From Scalesia atractyloides (taxonomy: Eukaryota > Streptophyta > Magnoliopsida > Asterales > Asteraceae): a stretch of DNA of 64,000 nucleotides. Of this stretch, positions 33,607 to 44,901 are shown in pieces. How positions within the stretch are numbered: position 1 is the first letter of the stretch; the number at the start of each line of letters is the position of its first letter. A program made the translations under genes and the position numbers. Location of the stretch: the NCBI GenBank assembly GCA_947069175.1, contig CAMTDV010000007.1, positions 47,458,181 to 47,522,180 on the forward strand, in the 5' to 3' direction. The notes under the pieces were generated by a model. It was given only the letters and a program-made list of their open reading frames with translations, ran no database searches and was not told the origin of the DNA.

Positions 33607-34627
33607 TGTAGTGTCAAGGTTTAACTAAAACGTCCGTCAAAGTTGTCGAGCTTGTCTGTAGGTCTCCTAATCCGTATGGATCTTCACAGAATCGTCTATC
33701 TAACCTAGAGTGCGAATCCCCTAGATCATATTATCATAGAAAACCGAACATTATCAAGAACACTAACAAACACTTATAATCCGTCTTCTATTGATTATCT
33801 AACACGAATGTTTACAATCAATTCAAGACTCACAGGAATTCTCTCTCAACTCTCTTGAAGTGATTAACTCAGTAACCTTAACCCTAATGCAAAACTCTCT
33901 TAATATAGAGAGAAGTTTGCAACTGGGCTAGGGTTCACCACATGGGCTGCAAATTGGTCTAGGCCCAATTCGCCTACCACTCCCTATAATGTGTCCGGGT
34001 TAGCCCAATCACTTCTAATCAACTACTACAATACTAAACCCGCTAACTATTTATCATTTTACTAACTACATGATATCTAAAGACCAAATCTAAGTTGTCA
34101 CAAATATGCACCAACAAACTTTCCCTTGACAATAACTTCATAAAACATCTTTGTCTTCAGTCATCTTGCAATCTTCAACATCTTTGGTCTTTAGATAGCT
34201 TCAGCTTTACTAGCTTCTGTCAGCAACAGACTCCCCCTAAGCTGATGCATCTAATCACCAAATCTTCTAAATCATTAGCGTTTGAGTAAACTCCAGTTTA
34301 GCACTTGCATAGCAATCTTCAAAACCCTTCAACTTTGTCTGCAATGTAGAAAGGAGGTTCTACCATGCATCCAATCAAACTTCTCTTCACCAAACTTTTC
34401 AGCAACACACTGCTACAATCTGTATACTATAAAAAAAAAATCTCGAGAAACCATAAGAATTTTTCAACACAAGTTAAAAAATTATTATTATTACTCAAGA
34501 GATGATAAAACTATATCACAGATTAAGCACTTCTCTACTCAAAACACACACTTAAATTTTAAGCACACTGAACCTGCAATATGTTAAAATTTTGAACTCA
34601 TCTTCTAACACCGTCTCCCCCTATCGG
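33607..34627 (-). mobile_element. 3' LTR and PPT of C3
   Basis: The minus strand has the purine tract CCGATAGGGGGAGACGG (34627-34611), then TGTTAGAAGATGAG from 34610. The proposed end is GACACTACA at 33607, giving 1004 bp. A minus-strand TATA-like CTATATTA lies near 33910. The left edge is less certain than the right. Confidence 0.6.
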
Positions 34628-35643
34628 TAACAACTCCTCCATGAACAACCATATTCCTTACAGTAAGAGTTTACAAGAAAATGAAATCTTTTTGGATTGT
34701 TATATTTTCTGAAAGCAAATACATAAGGAAATTATAAACACTCTGTTTTTGTGAGAATCACCGGGAAGAAGATCATATCCGCAACATCAAACTGTTTTCA
34801 CACTATTAGATAATTTTATATGTACTTTTCATGAAAAGCAGTTCAAGACGATTACCAAGATTGTTTATCCACTTAAACAAAATACATGAACATTTCAAGT
34901 ACCATTACCTAGTGATATGTTAAGATAATTTGATACTGATATACTAGTGTGTCCCACTTCAGGACATACCCCCACGATCAAGGTATGCACAAAGATTCCT
35001 CATAGTAGGTGAATATACCGAAATTCATCCTTTTTGATTTACAACGTTAGATAATTGGTGATCAGGTCATTACTTATGTATAGCAAAGAGACCAATATCC
35101 AACGAGGGTTAGGGCAAATACAAAATTTTGGTATGATTAATGCAATTTACACATTTGAATGACTCTCTAGGAGAGCTTCTTCAATTTTTGGGATTTGGCA
35201 TTTTAGCTCTTTTTAAGATGTCCTGCTTGTGCCTGGGTCAGCATATATCTGGATGTAGCAGAAGGACAACCCTGAAACCCTGATGAAATAACGATATAAA
35301 GACCTAAAATCTCAGATTTTTAGCAATCCATCAATGCAAGATTTAAGGTTATAAAACCATACGCCACTGATATGTTACCCACTCATACACAGTTTGTTAT
35401 ATTTATATCACCAAGGTAAGTTGATTATTTCATGCCTTTTTTCTACTGGTACATCATATGATGAAGCTGCTATCATACTTACGCAATTTCAATGTTAATT
35501 TCAGTGTGACAGTCTAACTTGCTGATGTACTATCATTTCTTCTTTTCCACACAGTGAAAACTCATTTTTGATTTTCTATTTTTTTATGTTTTGATTTTTT
35601 TAAAAACAGTAAATTATTTACAAAAATTTTTATGGAAAACTGG
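34628..35643 (-). other. 3' noncoding region of C3 with conserved block
   Basis: There is no ORF. The part 34920-35420 is the block shared with C1 18900-19420 and C0 4310-5000; the remainder is A/T-rich and not obviously shared. Confidence 0.6.
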
Positions 35644-36675
35644 TTATTCAGGATTCCTCATCGCGTTGAGTTCGACTAAATATTCAAAACGAACCCTGTC
35701 AAATGCTTTTGTGTAAAGATCTGCCAGGTTATCTAGTGTGTCGACTCGATGCAGTTCAATCAATTTCTTATCAGCACAATCCCATATAAAATGATGAAGA
35801 ATGTTAATATGTTTTGTGCGATTGTGTTTTACGGGATTGTTGTTGATTGAAATAGTAGCATTATTGTCTATCATAATAGGAGTACAAGTGAAATTCAAAC
35901 CATAATCGCGCATCTGCTGTTGGATCCAGAGAACCTGAGAGCAACAGCTACCCGCAACAATATATTCAGCTTCACACGTAGAGGTAAGCACGGAAGACTG
36001 CTTCTTGCATTACCATGACACGATCCTCCCTCCTAAGAACTGACAAGCACCTGTGGTAGACTTTCTGGTTGATTTGCATCCTCCAAAGTCCGAATCAGTG
36101 AAAGAAACAAACTTCAAATCACTAGCAGCTGGATACCATAACCCAAGTTTAGGTTTCCCCTTCAAGTAACGAAGAATTCGCTTAACCGCTTTCATGTGTG
36201 ACTCCTTTGGATTCGCTTGATATCTGGCACACAGACGCACTGCGAACATGATGTCTGGTCTTGAAGCAGTCAAGTACATTAGAGAACCAATCATTGCCCT
36301 GTATTGAGTTGGATCAACATCCTCCACACTCTCATAATCTGGACCAAGATTGTGATTCTCACAAATAGGGGTGTTGAAAGTAGCGCAATCCTCCATTTTG
36401 AAACGAGACAAAATGTTATACACATACTTCGTCTGATGTATAAACATCCCATCCTTCTTATGTTCAACTTGTAAACCCAAAAAGTAGGACAGCTCACCCA
36501 TCACACTCATTTCAAACTTTCTCTTCATTACCTCCTCGAATTCATTACACATGTTTTCATCAAATGACCCAAAAATGATTTCATCCACGTATACTTGTAC
36601 CAGCAGAAAGTCTTCCTTCTTCCTTCTCCCTTTTAATGAAAAGTAAACTGTCAATCTGACCTCTTTCAAAACCAC
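35644..36675 (-). pseudogene. Copia RT C-terminal half and RNase H, C3
   Basis: Frame 36675-36010 (221 codons) carries LLVQVYVDEIIFGSFDENM, where the catalytic box is YVDE rather than YVDD. It continues through FEMSVMGELSYFLGLQV and SRPDIMFAVRLCARYQ to the start of RNase H (LKFVSFTDSDFGGCKSTRKST), ending at a stop after RIVSW. Frame 35991-35644 resumes with STCEAEYIVAGSCCSQVLWIQQQ and ends ADLYTKAFDRVRFEYLVE. Apart from the stop and the altered active site this part is well preserved. Confidence 0.85.
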
Positions 36676-37440
36676 TCTTTAACAAATGTGCTGACAGTGT
36701 CTCATACCACGCCCTAGGTGCCTGATGCAATCCATACAATGCCTTATCAAGTCGATAGACTCGATCTGGATAATCTGGATCAGTAAACCCATCGGTTGTG
36801 AGACATACACCACTTCTTGGACTTTCCCATAAAGAAATGCCCTCTTCACGTCAAGTTGGTAAACTTTGAAGCCCTTGAATGAAGCAAAAGCTAGGAACAA
36901 ACGAATTGCTTCCAACCTTGCTACCGGTGCAAACACTTCATTGTAATCAATCCCTTCTTGCTGCTTGAACCCTTTCACCACTAACCAAGCCTTATTCCTT
37001 ATCACAATCCCTCGGTCGTCTTTCTTGCACTTAAACACCCACTTGGTGCCTATTTCCTTCTCTCCCTCAGGCAAGTCAACTAGCTCCCAAACCTTCAACT
37101 TCTTAAACTGAGCTAGTTCCTCTTTCATAGCTTCAACCCAACAATTATCTTTTAGAGCCATGTGAACATTCTTCGGCTCCTCTTGGGCAATAAAGCAGTT
37201 ATACAAACACTCATTTAACATCCTAGTCTTCTGAATCGAAGTAAATAAACAGGAACCTTCGATCACACCTCTTCTTGTCTGAACACCTGCAACAGCATCA
37301 CCTATGATGTTCTCAATTGGATGATCTCTGTTTGCGCGCGTAGTAGCGATGGTGTCAACAACTAAATTATCTCCCAGATTAGATCCAATCTCCCCCTGAA
37401 TGTTCTTATTAGCAAACGGATTAGTAAAGTCCTCCCCCTA
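36676..37440 (-). pseudogene. Copia RT N-terminal half, C3
   Basis: Frame 37266-36679 reads NCWVEAMKEELAQFKKL, WELVDLPEGEKEIGTKWVFKCKKDDRG, DYNEVFAPVARLEAIRLFLAF and YQLDVKRAFLYGKVQEVVYVSQP, then loses the frame before YGLHQAPRAW. A change of LDVKSAFL to LDVKRAFL is seen. It joins 36675 after a frameshift. Confidence 0.85.
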
Positions 37441-38640
37441 AATAGGTTCAGACTCACTATCACTTGACTCCTGTGGGGCTGCACTGGAAGAAGTTTTTGG
37501 AGCATCTGTCATTGATATACTGGATCTAGGCATGAAGTCACCCTCTTCATCTTCACTGATCACAGTTTGAATCACTTGAGACTCATTTGCATTGGAAAAA
37601 TCAAGAATATTAAATGATTTAAAAATGCTATCATAATCATATAATATAGCAGGACCACTCGTTGATTTTTGAGGTGAATAACTAGTGATTTCCATGTTAA
37701 ACACAACCTTAGTTTTACCAGTTTTTAGATTAAAAACCCTTTTATTCGGTGTTCCAGTCATATAACCTTGAAAGTAACCCTCGTCAACTACTCCTCCAAT
37801 TTTTTTCTTATCTTATTTCGCACAATGGTGAAGGGTAATCCAAATGGTTCAAAGCCTTTTAAGTTTGGTTTCCGGTTAAACAATAGTTCGTGACATGTTT
37901 TGTTAAACCGTTTAACCATCAAAACTTTGTTTAGGACATAACAAGTTGTGTTCACAGCTTCTCCCCAGAAAAGAACTGGAAACTTTAAATCAGACAATAT
38001 AGTCCTAGCGGCATCAATCAACGTCCTGTTTTTCCTCTCACGACTCCATTCTGTTGAGGTGTATAAGGAGCATAATATTGATGTTCAATTCCCTTGCGAA
38101 GACAGTAGAGATCCAGAATCTTATTCTTGAACTCCTTGCCATTATCACTTCTTATCCTCTTGATTCATACATCATGGACATTTTCCAATTTTGTAAAAAG
38201 ATCTATCAGCATCTCCGTTGTCTCATCTTTTGTACCTAAAAATAAAACCATGAATACTCTAAGTAATCATCTGTGACAACTAAACAATAGTATTTTCCAC
38301 CTATGCTCCTTACGTTCACCGGACCGAAAAGATCCATATGAAGTAATTCATAAGGGGCATCTGTGGAATTTACTGTTTTGGACTTGTGAGGTTTCTTATG
38401 TTGTTTTCCCTTTTGACATGGAAGACATTTATCTTCCATGTGAAACCTCTGCACTGGCACCCGTTCCACTAAACCGTTTTTAATAATCTAATTCATTTTT
38501 CGGTAGTGAATGTGGGCCATGGGTCTGTGCCACAGCATTGACTCGGCCTCGGATTCTTTAGAACAATAAACATGCCACCACAGTGGAAGAATCCTTAGCA
38601 CTCATGTCCATGACATAAGTGTCACTTCCCTTGGCGCTCT
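37441..38640 (-). pseudogene. Copia integrase, C3
   Basis: Frame 38469-38236 has the zinc-binding lead-in CLPCQKGKQHKKPHKSK and the core start LLHMDLFGPVNVRSIGGKYYCLVVTDD. Frame 38021-37788 has IDAARTILSDLKFPVLFWGEAVNTTCYVLN. Frame 37761-37438 is the acidic, serine-rich linker to RT. The region around the second catalytic aspartate (38230-38030) is present with stops. Confidence 0.8.
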
Positions 38641-38649
38641 CATCACTAT

Positions 38650-39123
38650 CTAATCATCCGGTATCACCAAACGAGGTTTCAACACCAAAGCTTTAGACTT
38701 AGTAAAGTGGACCGAGTGACCCTTGTCGCAGACTTCAGACACGCTCATCAGATTGTGCTTTAGCTGCTCCACATAGTTCACTTTGTCCAATGTGATCTTC
38801 CCGTTGGTCACTTTTCCTCGACCTGTAATGTGCCCTCCTTTAGCACCTACAAAATTCACATAACCTCCATCTATATTCTCAAACTCAGTCAACAACCTCA
38901 CATCCCCTGTCATGTGCCTGGAGCAGCCACTATCAACATACCACAAGTTGATAATCCTCCTGAGCAGCTCCTGCACATCTAAACGAAAATTAGCTGAAGT
39001 CTCTTGTTTAGATTCATCAGGTGACAAAGATGATGATGATGATGATGATGCCTTTGAAGGATCTTGTTTAGTTTGCTCAATTTTTTGATTTTTCTTTGTT
39101 TTTATTTTTACCAAACTGCACAT
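38650..39123 (-). pseudogene. Copia aspartic protease, C3
   Basis: The 157-codon frame includes a lysine/glutamine/serine-rich linker with an eight-serine run, then LWYVDSGCSRHMTGDVRLL with the DSG active site intact, GGHITGRGKV, and LKHNLMSVSEVCDKGHSVHF. The ATG is not the true start; the frame was part of a larger Gag-Pol. Confidence 0.85.
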
Positions 39124-39189
39124 TTGACTTTCTTATAATAACAGTGGTCTCTTCTTTCATATCACTCCCTTTAACAAAAATCAATTTTT

Positions 39190-39715
39190 TCACAAAAATT
39201 TGCTTTTTATTCTTAGGGTGTGTATTCTTGTTTTCAAAACCACTTCTCTGTTATTATCCTTCTTGGCATGATCAGTCACATCAACATTCCCCGATGTGGA
39301 ACTACTTGGTGTAGTTGACACAAAGTCTGTTAGCTCTTCTTCATCTGGCAAGAAAGAATAGTCATGACCAAGAGGTGGTGGAACTTCATTGAAAACTTTG
39401 AAGTCCACACTTGTCTTGTCATTACTTTTCTTCAAGCCATTCATTATCTGTTTCATAACAAAAGATGAATCTCTGAATTGATTCAATTTCTTTTCAAGTT
39501 CACAAATTTTCAGTTGTGCTTGTGACAACTCTTTGCATTTTTCTGAAATCTCTTTTGTTTTCTCACTCATTGTATCATAAGCTAAGTTAATAATTTGAAG
39601 TTATTCTTTACATGTTAAAATATTGATTTCTTCTTCATAACCCTTAATTTTCTTTAAATATAATGACTCATTTCTTTTTAAGAAAAAGTTTGATTCTTTT
39701 ACGCTCGAGAGCTCA
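39190..39715 (-). pseudogene. Copia Gag coiled-coil part, C3
   Basis: Frame 39570-39190 reads KEISEKCKELSQAQLKICELEKKLNQF, a heptad-like coiled coil, then the conserved EVPPPLGHDYSFLPDEE segment. Frame 39852-39601 supplies SSVKESNFFLKRNESLYLKKIKGYEEEIN before a stop. The capsid part and first knuckle are missing. Confidence 0.7.
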
Positions 39716-41640
39716 TTTACCAGATATCCAAAGACCAAATCTAAGCTGTTGTCACAAAGATATATGTCGTCAAGAGGTGTGATCGAAGGTTCCTCCTCAT
39801 TTACCAGATGCCCCAACATTGTCCATGTGCAAGTAAAGATATATGTCGTCAAGAGGTTTCAATGCGAGGATGCGAAATTTCCAAAGGTTGGATCAAGTCG
39901 TGCGAATGAATTAGAAATCGTACATATGTCATTAAGAGGTTTCAATGTAAGGATGCGAAAACATGCTCAAAATGGTATGGTTGTATCCACATCACATCAC
40001 CATCTTCCTGGTTCAAGAAGTGATCACCAAGGGTCGAAAGTCGAGTTTAACAAATTCTCTAAGCTAGAGCGATATCTTATTAGAGTTTCCGCATAGAGAA
40101 ACGAAGATGTAGTGTCATCGTGATTAAGGGATGATAGATTTGTCTAAGTCGATAATAGAAATTATATATTGCATTAAAGTAAACATCGGCCAATGCAAAG
40201 GCTAGTGAGAAGATTCGCATAAACAAAATAACTTTCATGGAGGAACGACTCTTGCAATATAAGGGGTAAGATAATTGTCTACGTCATCACGTTCATCTGT
40301 GGGTTAACTAAACTGCATCTTTGTCTACCAATGTCCCTAAGACCATTAAATCATTATGAGACATCCATATGCTGAGTTGGGTATGCTAAGGTGCAAATCA
40401 AGTTAGGCAAAGGATTTACCACATAACAGGGTAATGGGGGTAGCCTTGTGATCGATGGGGATTGTGATATGGTTGTTAACGTTTCGCTATACTGGTTGTA
40501 GATTATAAGGAATAGGAGGTTGGTGATGCTCAAGCGAAGTATTAAGCGAAAACAAAGAATTCGGCAAATAACGAAGAATTTCAGCAACTATTATCGTTAT
40601 CGACGCAGCCCCAGTAGCAGCCAGCAACTAAAATGGCACGAGATGAAAGTTCGTTGTATCACTATCATGTGGATATATAGTTTGTGCAAAACGGAGTTCG
40701 GATGATGAGATTTCGAGTTGCGCAAGGACAAACGCGTAAAACTATGACTTCCAGCCACTGTTTCATTTTCCGGCGACTGTAGCGGTGGTTTTTGGCAACG
40801 GAGATAGGTGGAGATGATGGGATTCATCGACACGAACGCATGAACATATTATTCGCCTAAATCCAAGTTCGTTTAGGTCAGTTCTGGTGTAATTGAATAT
40901 TGACATGCAAAACCGAACGACCGAAGAGTCAGATCTGTGTTCTAGCAGCAGTGATGACGTCGGTGAATGACGCCAATAATTTTTGGATGTCCGGCATGTT
41001 GAGACGATTGCGTGGATAGGTAGAACGCATGAACCGGATGTCGTATGGTCAAGTTACGGCAACTCGCATCTTGTGTAAGGAGTTCTGAGTAAGATAGTCG
41101 CGCCAAGGACGTCATGTACACAAAGATATGACTCCGTAGAAACTTATATTCATCGTTGGGGTTATTTTGGAATATGAGAAAATTTCGAGGAAGACTTTTG
41201 TAAATGTTTTTCGGTAACGTTAAATCGTGGGTATCATACGCGGATGGACACGTTGGTTGTATGGTTTGGAATGGTTTTAATCTGAGCTTGTAACCTTTTG
41301 ATATGGAGTAAATGGGTTGGGTATTGTGATTGGGTCAGTGGTTCAGGAATGACCGGTTCCTTGTCACTAGCTTGTTGTGCTTTCGATTTAGAGTTTGTGG
41401 GGATTCATTCTCCCCTACACTATATCATGTTTACACATTTAGTTCGCACATTAGTCATGGTGCTATAAATAAATAATGCACGTGTAGATGCCAAGTAATA
41501 CAATTACCATGTATGTATCTAAGTATGATGAACCTTGCAATCTTGAGTGTAGAGTTGTTGTTGTTTCCAATAAAGAATGGTTATAGTCTGGTCTTCATAA
41601 AAGAATATATTATATATTAAACCTAGTTCACTATAACCAA
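39716..41640 (-). other. Decayed 5' part of G1 (leader and gag), with a short repeat
   Basis: AGATATATGTCGTCAAGAGGT occurs at about 39759 and 39838 in nearly identical form and diverged at 39924 (spacing about 80-86 bp). TCATTTACCAGAT occurs at 39712 and 39797. Near 41000-40940 the minus strand could encode the short first gag exon (MPDIQKLLASF), as the Tekay at 61094 does, but this is weak. I see no intact gene. Confidence 0.4.
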
Positions 41641-41654
41641 TGGCTCTAATACCA
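41641..41654 (-). promoter_or_regulatory. Primer binding site of G1 (initiator tRNA-Met)
   Basis: The minus strand reads TGGTATTAGAGCCA, one mismatch from the standard TGGTATCAGAGCCA, three bases before the LTR start at 41658. Confidence 0.85.
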
Positions 41655-41657
41655 ATC

Positions 41658-42889
41658 TGTCACACCCTCAAAATCCACATGCGGAGTTTTACCGCGAGGG
41701 GTGCGACTGACCAGGATCCAGCCACTAATCATGTTGAACCAATTATGAAAGCTGTAAAATCATTACAATCAACACGATTAGTGATCAATGTTTAAAGTCC
41801 AAAACATAGTCTATGTTGCAGTGGAAAAATAAAGTAGAATCCATCAAACCTTAAAACCACAAGTTTAATAAATATACAAAACATAAGGCTTTACGAACCA
41901 CACACTCCAGCCGATTGCAACGCTCGACCAAAGTTGTACCTACCGACCTACAAAGCAAAGCATGCAATAGTGTGTCAACAAAAAGTTGGCGAGTTCACAG
42001 TGGTTAGTATTGTTACAGAAAAAGTTCGTTTTAATACTATAGTTTTATAAGATATGTCATGGGTAGCTAACCCATCGTTAAGCTACAAAACTGTGTGGTA
42101 CCGAAACTTGATTGTTGTAGTTGTTTATGCCATGTGTCAATGTCTATCATCATTGACCAGTGGCCAAGGCAAACTTCACGCCTGCCCTTCGTGGCACAAT
42201 GTGAGATTTGTCAAAACTAATAGTGCTATCAACTAATACCCCGTTCACCAAACCTGGCGACTAATCGCAATAATGTTGTAGTTATTTCAGATAGAGTTTG
42301 TTTAGTCCGCTAATGACATGAAATATAAATTATGGTATTTATTTAGCACTATTCCAAACCAGGAATATAAGGCGTTCCCAATCTAGGGATAGTGTGGTCC
42401 ACCTCTAGTGGATAGTTTGTTTCAGTGGTTCCAATCCAGGAACGCGCGTGTAGCACCAATCCATAGGTACCGTATGTATTTCCTAAACCAGGGAAATAGT
42501 GTGTTGTCCCAAACCAGGGGCGCATATTTTAGTAAAGGTTTGTGAACTCACCTTAGATTAGCTCGGCATATTAAATTATGTGAGCTAGTATGGTCAACCA
42601 CGTCCTATTATGGTTACCAAGAATATTAGGGGTCGTTCATGTAATTCACGCAAATCCTACATGTATCTATCAATTAACATGCGTACAAGTTGTCACAATG
42701 TATTACTGAGTAGTTTTCAAGCATAGGATCATAATGTACACTACAACATGCCATTCATCAGTTATACAATAATCATGCACGCGCGGACACTAAAAGCAGC
42801 AAATTCGTCACTTAACAACTTAAAATCATTGATGCATAAGAATTTATACATCTTTTAAACGTCAAATATTCCCCATTAATACAGAAATT
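41658..42889 (-). mobile_element. 5' LTR of G1, cut by the Athila insertion
   Basis: It starts TGTCACACCCTC. Parts echo the Tekay LTR: GTGAACTCACCTTAGATTAGCTCGG (42542-42566) and the following GGTCAACCACGTCCTA. Short inverted repeats lie at 42350-42515. The far part of the LTR would lie beyond the window, on the other side of the Athila and Tekay insertions. Confidence 0.65.
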
Positions 42890-44678
42890 TGTTGTGTTTT
42901 CATTAATCTAGATACTCATTTGAGTTATTTGTGAAAATGCAGGTCCGGTCTTCGGCCCGGTAAAGAAACAAAGGCCAAATTGGAGCACAAATGGAACATT
43001 TCTGCCAAACTGTCAGATATGGCACGACCGTGCCAACCATTGGCACGACCATGCCAAGCATCCAGAAGTCGGCACTATCACAAGCACTATCATCAGACTG
43101 CACAATCCGAGTCAAATCAACACTTGGCACGATCGTGCCAACCCCAAGCACGACCGTGCGCGTGCAATCACAGGCCCTGATCAGCTAGTTTCCGAGTTCA
43201 ACTTAGTCATTTCTGTGTACGATATCGATAAGCACGACCGTGCCAAATGGTGGCACGGTCGTGCCACCTCGGGGAAATTTTAGCGGGATCTTTTCGGATT
43301 TGGCATCAAACTTGGTCAACAACTCAGAAAGGCACCTAACACTTACCAAGCGCGACTGTGCCAAAAGGTGGCACGGTCGTGCCAAATGCCCAGTAGCTTA
43401 AATACGTGAATTCAGCTCATTTGAAAAGTAGTTGGAGAATTTGGGTGGATTTCTCTCTCAAGAAGCTGATCTTGGAAGCTTAGAGATTGAAGAAAGGAGC
43501 CTTTAGGAGGTTGTATCACTTGATAATCCAACTCATTTAGCTAATTACCTTGTCTTAAACACTAGTATTTCACTTGTTATTCATGCACAATCCATATTAC
43601 TTTATATTTGTCTTAGTTATCATGAGCCTTCTAGGCTAAACAATTGTGTTATTTGAATTTTGTTGAAGCTAATGAACACTTGACAATATGGAAATAGATG
43701 TGGTGATTATTGTATGTTAATCTCCATGATGGTATTTATTCAAGTTTCTTGGAATGCATGTTCATGTTTAAAGTTATTATTCTTGAATGTTTGATCATAA
43801 AAATTTACATGTAGTGTTGGAAAGCTCATGTAGAGATTATGATTATTGAATCTTGTTAGTTGTTGATTTGATTCATAGCATGAAACTAGGAATAGTAATT
43901 GCTAACATGATTAGGATGATGATTTGAATATGAGTATGAATTCTTGCATTTGGATTTGTAAAGATCTTATGAATGTTTATTTGAATTCTATGGTTTGTGT
44001 TCATGTTGGATTGATTACTTACAAAAAGTTGTTGTTTAGCATGACCATGCTTGTGATTCATGTCAAGAGCTTGTTGAAGATATTATTTACTTGAAACCAA
44101 GTTAGGGTGATTAATGTGTTGTTCATGTTAGTTTTCCTTAATTTGTAGAGTTAGGAGTTGATTAACAATTAACTCATTATTAAAGACTGACATCAATTTA
44201 GCAAGAGAACTTAAAGAATGAATCTTAGGTGATTAAAATGTTGTTCATTATAATTTTCCCAAGATTTATAAAACTAGGGGACCTTGATTGGAAAGTTAGT
44301 TGATTCTAAGACTTGCATCACCATTAGTTTTCCTTAAAAGTTGTCATATGTTTATTAGTGGATACTCAATTCAAGCAACAGTTCTTAAATATTGTTCTTG
44401 TTAATTCATTTAGTTAATTTTTATCCTTACATGATAGTTTAAAAACAATCAAGAAATCTACTCATTGATCGAAACAGGTTTAAAAGTAATGAAGATTTAG
44501 TACTGAGACACCGAGTCCACGGATTGATATCCGGTTCTTACCAGCGAACTATACTACCACCTGACGGGTACACTTGCCCTATGTGTGTGTAGTTGGTTTT
44601 AAGTAAAAACTATTTTAAAACCTAATCTGTGTGAACGAAAATTATAATAATAAAATTATATTTAATTCACGCACATCA
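42890..44678 (+). mobile_element. 5' LTR of the Athila-like element
   Basis: It starts near TGTTGTGTTTTC (left edge within a few bases) and ends CGCACATCA at 44678, followed by the PBS. U3 holds the palindrome array (43021-43383). A TATA-like CTTAAATACG lies at 43398-43407. The rest, 43430-44670, is A/T-rich R-U5 without genes. Confidence 0.65.
43021..43383. repeat. Array of GGCACGRYCGTGCC palindromes in Athila U3
   Basis: Eight 12-14-bp palindromes lie in four pairs: 43021/43042, 43126/43148, 43232/43252, 43350/43370. Each pair is itself an inverted repeat (for example GCACGACCGTGCCA...TGGCACGGTCGTGC with a 5-nt loop). Pairs start 105, 106 and 118 bp apart. GGCACGATCGTGCC at 43126 is a perfect palindrome. 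A diverged form with GGCACTATC lies at 43071-43108. Confidence 0.95.
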
Positions 44679-44684
44679 AGTTTT

Positions 44685-44703
44685 TGGTGCCGTTGCCGGG
44701 GAC
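44685..44703 (+). promoter_or_regulatory. Primer binding site (tRNA-Asp) of the Athila-like element
   Basis: TGGTGCCGTTGCCGGGGAC differs by one base in its first 18 from the complement of the tRNA-Asp 3' end used by Athila/Tat elements. It lies six bases after the LTR end. Confidence 0.9.
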
Positions 44704-44901
44704 TCGGTCTTCTTAAGAATGGTTGGAGTTACTTGTTAAATCAGTGTGAAAAGTGTACAAAGTTTTGTCTAGTTGTTTTTATTTGTCTCACATGATTAAT
44801 TGAAAAAAAACAACAAAAATATGTTAAGTAATTAATTATTTCTTTTTATCTTTGTGTATACATAGGGCACTGTGTTCCTTCTTTTTCCTTACAGGTCGTA
44901 C

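Larger units (their letters stand above)
33607..39715 (-). mobile_element. SIRE-like Ty1/copia element C3, 5' truncated
   Basis: On the minus strand: partial Gag (39715-39190), protease (39123-38650), integrase (38469-37440), RT (37266-36010), RNase H (35991-35644), a 1-kb 3' noncoding part, PPT (34627-34611) and 3' LTR (34610-33607). Wording and 3' noncoding block are shared with C1 and C0. The 5' LTR, PBS and N-terminal Gag are missing, so target duplication cannot be tested. It lies within the old gypsy element G1. Confidence 0.75.
28811..42889 (-). mobile_element. Old Tekay-like gypsy element G1, heavily rearranged
   Basis: A truncated 3' LTR (28811-29047), pol fragments (29090-29838, 32634-33125), a decayed 5' part (39716-41640), an initiator-Met PBS (41641-41654) and a 5' LTR (41658-42889) are all on the minus strand. 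The two LTR starts share TGTCACACCCTCAAAATCC and about 235 bp of closely matching sequence. The element is opened three times: by a solo LTR in pol, by copia element C3, and by the Athila element in its 5' LTR. No target duplication can be checked because the right end lies beyond the nested insertions. Confidence 0.65.

Noticed and set aside
42980..43188. Two 65-66-codon frames and an 82-codon minus frame in the Athila LTR
   Set aside because: They follow the palindrome array; composition explains the open frames.
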